Position numbers and translations under genes: made by a program. Below are positions 59,906 to 64,000 of a stretch of DNA of 64,000 nt, piece by piece. Positions within the stretch are counted from its first letter, which is position 1. Every line of letters begins with the position of its first letter. The DNA comes from Maylandia zebra (taxonomy: Eukaryota > Chordata > Actinopteri > Cichliformes > Cichlidae): NCBI RefSeq assembly GCF_041146795.1, contig NC_135182.1, positions 33,090,509 to 33,154,508 of the forward strand, written 5' to 3'. A model generated the notes under the pieces. That model had not been told where the DNA came from. It made no database searches and saw nothing but the letters and a program-made list of their open reading frames with translations.

Positions 59906-60861
59906 AGAAGAAATTTATTTTAAAAACCCAACAAATGGGAAAGTCTCAGAAAGACAGATACGGCCACCCAGCAGCAACACATACATAGAAAACAGTGGTG
60001 TGTGTGATTCTGCTGCTTGATAACGATGGCGACTAACAGATCTAACAGATTACGATGACAAAGAAAGGCTACTAGCACTGCCCAGACCTGCTGTGATTAC
60101 AAGAAAGCATGGCCAGGCCTGATACGAGATTTTAAGGTTTTAAACAAATAGGTTTTTCTCTTTCCAATTTTATAACATCCTTTCATTTAAGATAAGAGCA
60201 CAACTTCGGGAAAGCTCCACTCTCGAGACTGCGGTTTGGCACTTGACTCATCCCAGCAGCCTTATAGATATTTGCTCAAAGTGGGCTCTGTTTGTCAGTT
60301 GATTATCATTTTTATTGCCACAGAACCCCCCCTCCAACTCCATTAGAGTGACAGTGAGTGTCACAGTCTTACCTGGAATGGGGACACACATGGGCATGAA
60401 TTAAACATTACAGCTGCACACAGAGTTAGCTATGAGATGGCGCCTGCTAAAAACCATGTATTTTCAGTGCATAACTGAATGGATTTCAAGGAGTGCATTG
60501 CTATTGTTTTTAAAATGATGGTGAAATGACTGTACACTTAACTCACCTGATACTTCGGGCTTCATGAAAAATGTACAGAGACTTTGTCTTGTTTTTACAT
60601 ACAAACTCTGACTCTGGCAGAAGGTGAATAAGCACATTCTCAGTAGTTATCTAAAATTTAATGTCGATATTCTGGATTATTTGAGTTTACAAATAATCTT
60701 TCTGCTACTTTTCAAAACTATTTTCTGTTTGGAAATTATCAAATGGGACATTCTGCACACTCATTTTCTTTTTAATCCACTGCTACATAATCTGTTTACC
60801 TTATATACCTCAGATTTTCTGCAACGGACGCTGGAGCAGTTGGAGTACAAGGAACTGGTGA
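59906..60861. other. No recognisable gene
   Basis: AT-rich, with a short C-run near 60,325. Frame 60,624-60,884 plus is Leu/Phe-rich with no known domain and overlaps the LINE relic that follows. Confidence 0.4.
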
Positions 60862-61440
60862 GGAACTTTATGGTGGTGGTGTAAGACAAAAGAGATGGTG
60901 GTTGACTTCCAGATGAAAAAGACTGTGACTATGCCCACCAACATCATGGGTCAGGAGGTGGGAACAGGTGACAAATACAGGTACTCGGGGGTTCATCTTA
61001 ATGACTGACTGGACTTGAGGACCAACAGTGATGCTATGTACAAGAAGAGGATGAGTAGACTGTACTTTCTAAGAGAGCTCAGATCCTTTGATGTGTGCAG
61101 TAAGATGTTGGAGATCTTCTACCAGTCTGTGGCAGTGAGAGCATATATTTTGCTGTTGACTTCTGGGGGGTCAGCATCAGTGCCACAGATGCCAGCAGGA
61201 TCAACAAACTAGTAAGGTTGGAAGGATCACTGGTCAGAAAAGGCCAGTGAAGGCATTTGAGTCTACGAGGAGGTCAATGAACAAACTGCTCTGCATCATG
61301 AACAACCCATCACATCCACTCCACACCACACTTCTGAGGCAGCAGAGCTCCTTCTCTCTCAGACTGATTCAACCTCGCTGTCGTTAAAAATGCTTCAGGA
61401 AATCATTCTTGCTGTTCTCTATGAAGCTGTATAATACGTC
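60862..61440 (+). pseudogene. LINE reverse-transcriptase thumb and C-terminus relic
   Basis: Plus strand: EMVVDFQMKKTVT, then KYRYSGVHLND (K-Y-x-G-V-H-L motif), then MYKKRMSRLYFLRELRSFDV and LEIFYQSVAVRA, typical of the region after the catalytic palm in L2/Rex1-type LINEs. Downstream, in another frame, NNPSHPLHTTLLRQQSS, LIQPRC and SFLLF.MKLYN close the protein. The palm itself is absent (5' truncation). Stops at 61,005 and 61,210 show it is dead. Related in style to the relic at 8.4-9.1 kb, but that copy keeps the palm and loses this part. Confidence 0.65.
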
Positions 61441-64000
61441 TTCATGCTGTTTCTCATTGGTTTAATGAAGAGGTTTTGGAGCCTTTTTCTTTAGACTTTT
61501 GTTATTGCCGTAAACACACTGTGAAACAGATCAGCACTTTCCATAGTGTTAGGAGGGTGTGTCAGAGTTCGTTGTGTTGCAGGATTTCTTCAGGGAAAAT
61601 TTCAGATTTAATGATCTGCTTCCAGTTTCCTGAAGAAAAGTTTTCTTGTCCACATATTTCACTGCTTACAAAAGTTCAGAAATACCAAACTGGAAGACAC
61701 CTTTCTTTTAATTATGTATATCTCCATCTCTGGTTTCAGACTGATGTCTGTGCTAAATCACCACCTCAGAGCCAGTTGTTATTATGAATAGTTGCTCTGA
61801 ATCGCAGTGTGCAATAAAAGCATTCCATGTTGTTAGTCTGGTCTAATCTGTTTCCCTTGTAATTTCATACTTTCATAGATGGCAAACGATGAAATATAGC
61901 CAAGACAGGAAGGCAAAGTGCGTTACACAGGCCCTGGGTGGCGATTTGTTGCCTAATGAAGCCATTAACCTCACACTACTAAATTTGATACAGGCAAAAT
62001 AATGGCTTCATTAGAGGAAAAAATTGCAGCCCTGAAAGGAAGAATTTCAACGCGCATGTGTCGGCAATGCAAATTATCTCACAACCCAAGAGAAGGAAGC
62101 TCACAGTAACAAACACAAATCTTCGTTTCTGTTAATAACAAAACATAAATGAGCAAGTAACCGAAAACAGCGTTAAACAGAAGCTGTTTCAAGTCATAAT
62201 CCATATTCTGTTCAGCGATTCATTTGGAATGATACATCCTTTTGTTGTGCATAGAAATCATAATCATAATTATTGGGTATTATTAAGTTTATCTGCAGAG
62301 ACAATTGTGTCAGGGTATTTACTCACATTGCTCATTACACATGCAGCTGTGTGACTGTTGTGTGCTGCGGTTCAAAGAGCAACGATTGACAACTTCAACC
62401 GTTATCCATCTTCATCTCTCCTCCTTCTAATATGCACGGCCCATCACTCAGTTCATTATAATTAAGAGGTGTTAATTAGCATGAGACAGATTTGACCTTT
62501 GCATTCCTGTGACAGCACTTAAAAGAAATCACACATTAACACCCAACCAAGTCCCTGCTCTGTTGAACCAGCAGTGGCAATGTGTGCAGTGCATCACCTC
62601 CTTCCTACCTTGCTTTGCTCACATGGGTCAAGAGTTTCTCAAGTAAATTACAGGCTGTGACTTGTTTGTATCTCCCAGCTCATTCCTTCAGTTCTCCAAG
62701 GTTCCCAACTCAGTTTAATGCATCATTCATTAAATTATGGAAAGCCATTAGTGTCAAGATTGGAAACTTGCAAATTCTTTGTGGCGTCTTGCTTAGCATA
62801 TAAAGCAGAGTGTGCCGGCTTTTATGCCCAACTAAATATCGATGACGGTTCTTGTTACAGTTGATGGATGAGCTTCATAATTAGATGGTGCCACTGCTTG
62901 CGACTATTAATGAGGGTTGTGAATCAAGCCCTCCCCCTCTGCACTGCCCTTATTCCAGGCATCTCGTATTTGCCCGTCAGAGCCGACCTGCACACAACAG
63001 TCCCTCTGGAGGAGGCATGAATAACCATCAATGTGGTCGACGTAGCTGAAAAGAAAAGCTCCAAAGTCACTGTTGCACATTATTTCTGTTGTTTTTCCTG
63101 GCAATCAAAGTAATAAAGACCATTTAACAAACTGACTTGTATAAATAACCTTTTCCACTTAAGACTGAGGAGTTAATGATAAAATTATCCATAATTGTAA
63201 AAACACATTAGGTAACTGTACATTGACAGAGGCAGGTGATGAATGATGTTAAATCCAAAATTAAACTTTCAAACTCAAACCCAAAGTAAACAAATGGCAC
63301 TAAAAATCAATACAAAAATCTCAACCTTAATGTTCGCTCAGAGCTGAAACAGTTCTGTAGTTAACAATAATAAATTAAATAATGTAAAGTACAAATAAGA
63401 GCAAACGTAAGGCTAACTATAGAAAAAATCAAATAAAAACAACAGAAAGCATGCTTTAACTTTGCATTGCACTACAGCTTAAACAGGGCCAGTTTGTACT
63501 TGTTTAGCAGGCAGGTCATTGTAATGCTAGAACCCTGTGTAACAGATTCAATCAACAAGAGTACTCAGAGAGCACATCCAGTGCCCTGCTTTGCATATTT
63601 AAAGAAAGTGATACATATTCCACATATCTAGCTTGTCGCATAATCTTGCTGATTGTCCTTGTGGACAGAAATAAGGGCATTTGTTGAGAGCGGTCCACTG
63701 CCACTGTCAATGAGCTGGCTTTTTTTTTTTCCTTTAAATGAATGGCCCTGACAGGTCAAACACACTTGCAACTTAAGAAAAAAACAGCAAATAGAAAAAG
63801 CTGCAAAAGCACACAAAACACAACAGAAGTGTTTTTTGGCGAGTGGTTCAGGATGTGCTCCAGATGTCTCAGTCTTTGCTTTGGAGCTTGTTGTGTTCAG
63901 TTTAGGCTCATCATCATCATCTTTAGGTTAAACTAAAAGCCCTTTTTTTTTATAGATTTTCCTATTCGTTGCTAGAGTTCAGAACACTGTGTACAATTTA
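61441..64000. other. Repeat-poor tail, possible conserved non-coding DNA
   Basis: No coding frame supported. 61,880-62,120, 62,430-62,560 and 62,700-63,120 are free of obvious repeats and rich in ATTA/TAATTA-type cores (gttaattagcatgag, cataattagatggtg, ttcattaaattatgg). Such blocks often prove to be enhancers near developmental genes. This is suggestion only; conservation was not tested. Confidence 0.35.

Noticed and set aside
1-64000. CRISPR arrays, operons, tRNA or rRNA genes
   Set aside because: No regularly spaced repeats with unique spacers, no bacterial gene layout, and tRNA-like boxes occur only inside SINE bodies without a complete cloverleaf.

Overview
This window looks like non-coding DNA from a ray-finned fish, most likely a spiny-rayed (percomorph) teleost. 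A cichlid is a guess from repeat content, not a demonstrated assignment. No intact host gene was recognised. There are no long open reading frames, no bacterial-style operons and no RNA genes. What can be read is a dense, nested collection of transposable elements: hAT and Tc1-type DNA transposons, several LINE clades, tRNA-derived SINEs and LTRs, plus microsatellites. These sit in AT-rich sequence that is either unique or too decayed to classify. Family names come from recognising conserved motifs by eye; no database search was run. Coordinates may be off by a few bases.

Layout. At 0.4-3.4 kb there is a hAT transposase relic, then a SINE whose ATGG-repeat tail was split by a 1.45-kb hAT element with an 8-bp target duplication. 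At 7.7-9.1 kb lie two reverse-transcriptase relics. A collapsed Tc1 transposase gene is at 12.7-13.1 kb. The 16.6-19.8 kb block is a mosaic: a SINE, two 5'-truncated LINE copies with a restriction-like endonuclease (R4/Dong/Rex6-like) that both end in TA microsatellites, one of them with an inverted 5' part, and a hAT-like foldback element between them. At 25-30 kb are a Penelope-like relic, a tRNA-derived SINE, a clean 1,819-bp hAT element with a perfect 8-bp duplication, and a solo LTR with a perfect 5-bp duplication. At 34-40 kb are two oppositely oriented copies of another hAT family and an RTE-like LINE interrupted by a SINE.

The outstanding feature is at 41,501-53,061. An 11.56-kb unit is bounded by two nearly identical 1,192-bp inverted repeats. 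Each repeat carries promoter-like motifs and the same 78-codon first exon with a good splice donor, pointing inward. In-frame continuations into canonical acceptors can be found on both sides, giving two different short candidate proteins with a common N-terminus. Candidate poly(A) signals lie before the middle on both strands. Near the middle sits a fragment very similar to ARL6IP6 (a membrane protein gene), which suggests gene capture. No transposase is visible, so the unit looks like a non-autonomous, gene-carrying DNA element of a family I cannot name.

The right-hand 11 kb holds a second Tc1-type relic, an LTR-like stretch, two more LINE 3' ends, common teleost repeats, and a long repeat-poor tail (61.4-64 kb) that may contain conserved non-coding regulatory sequence.
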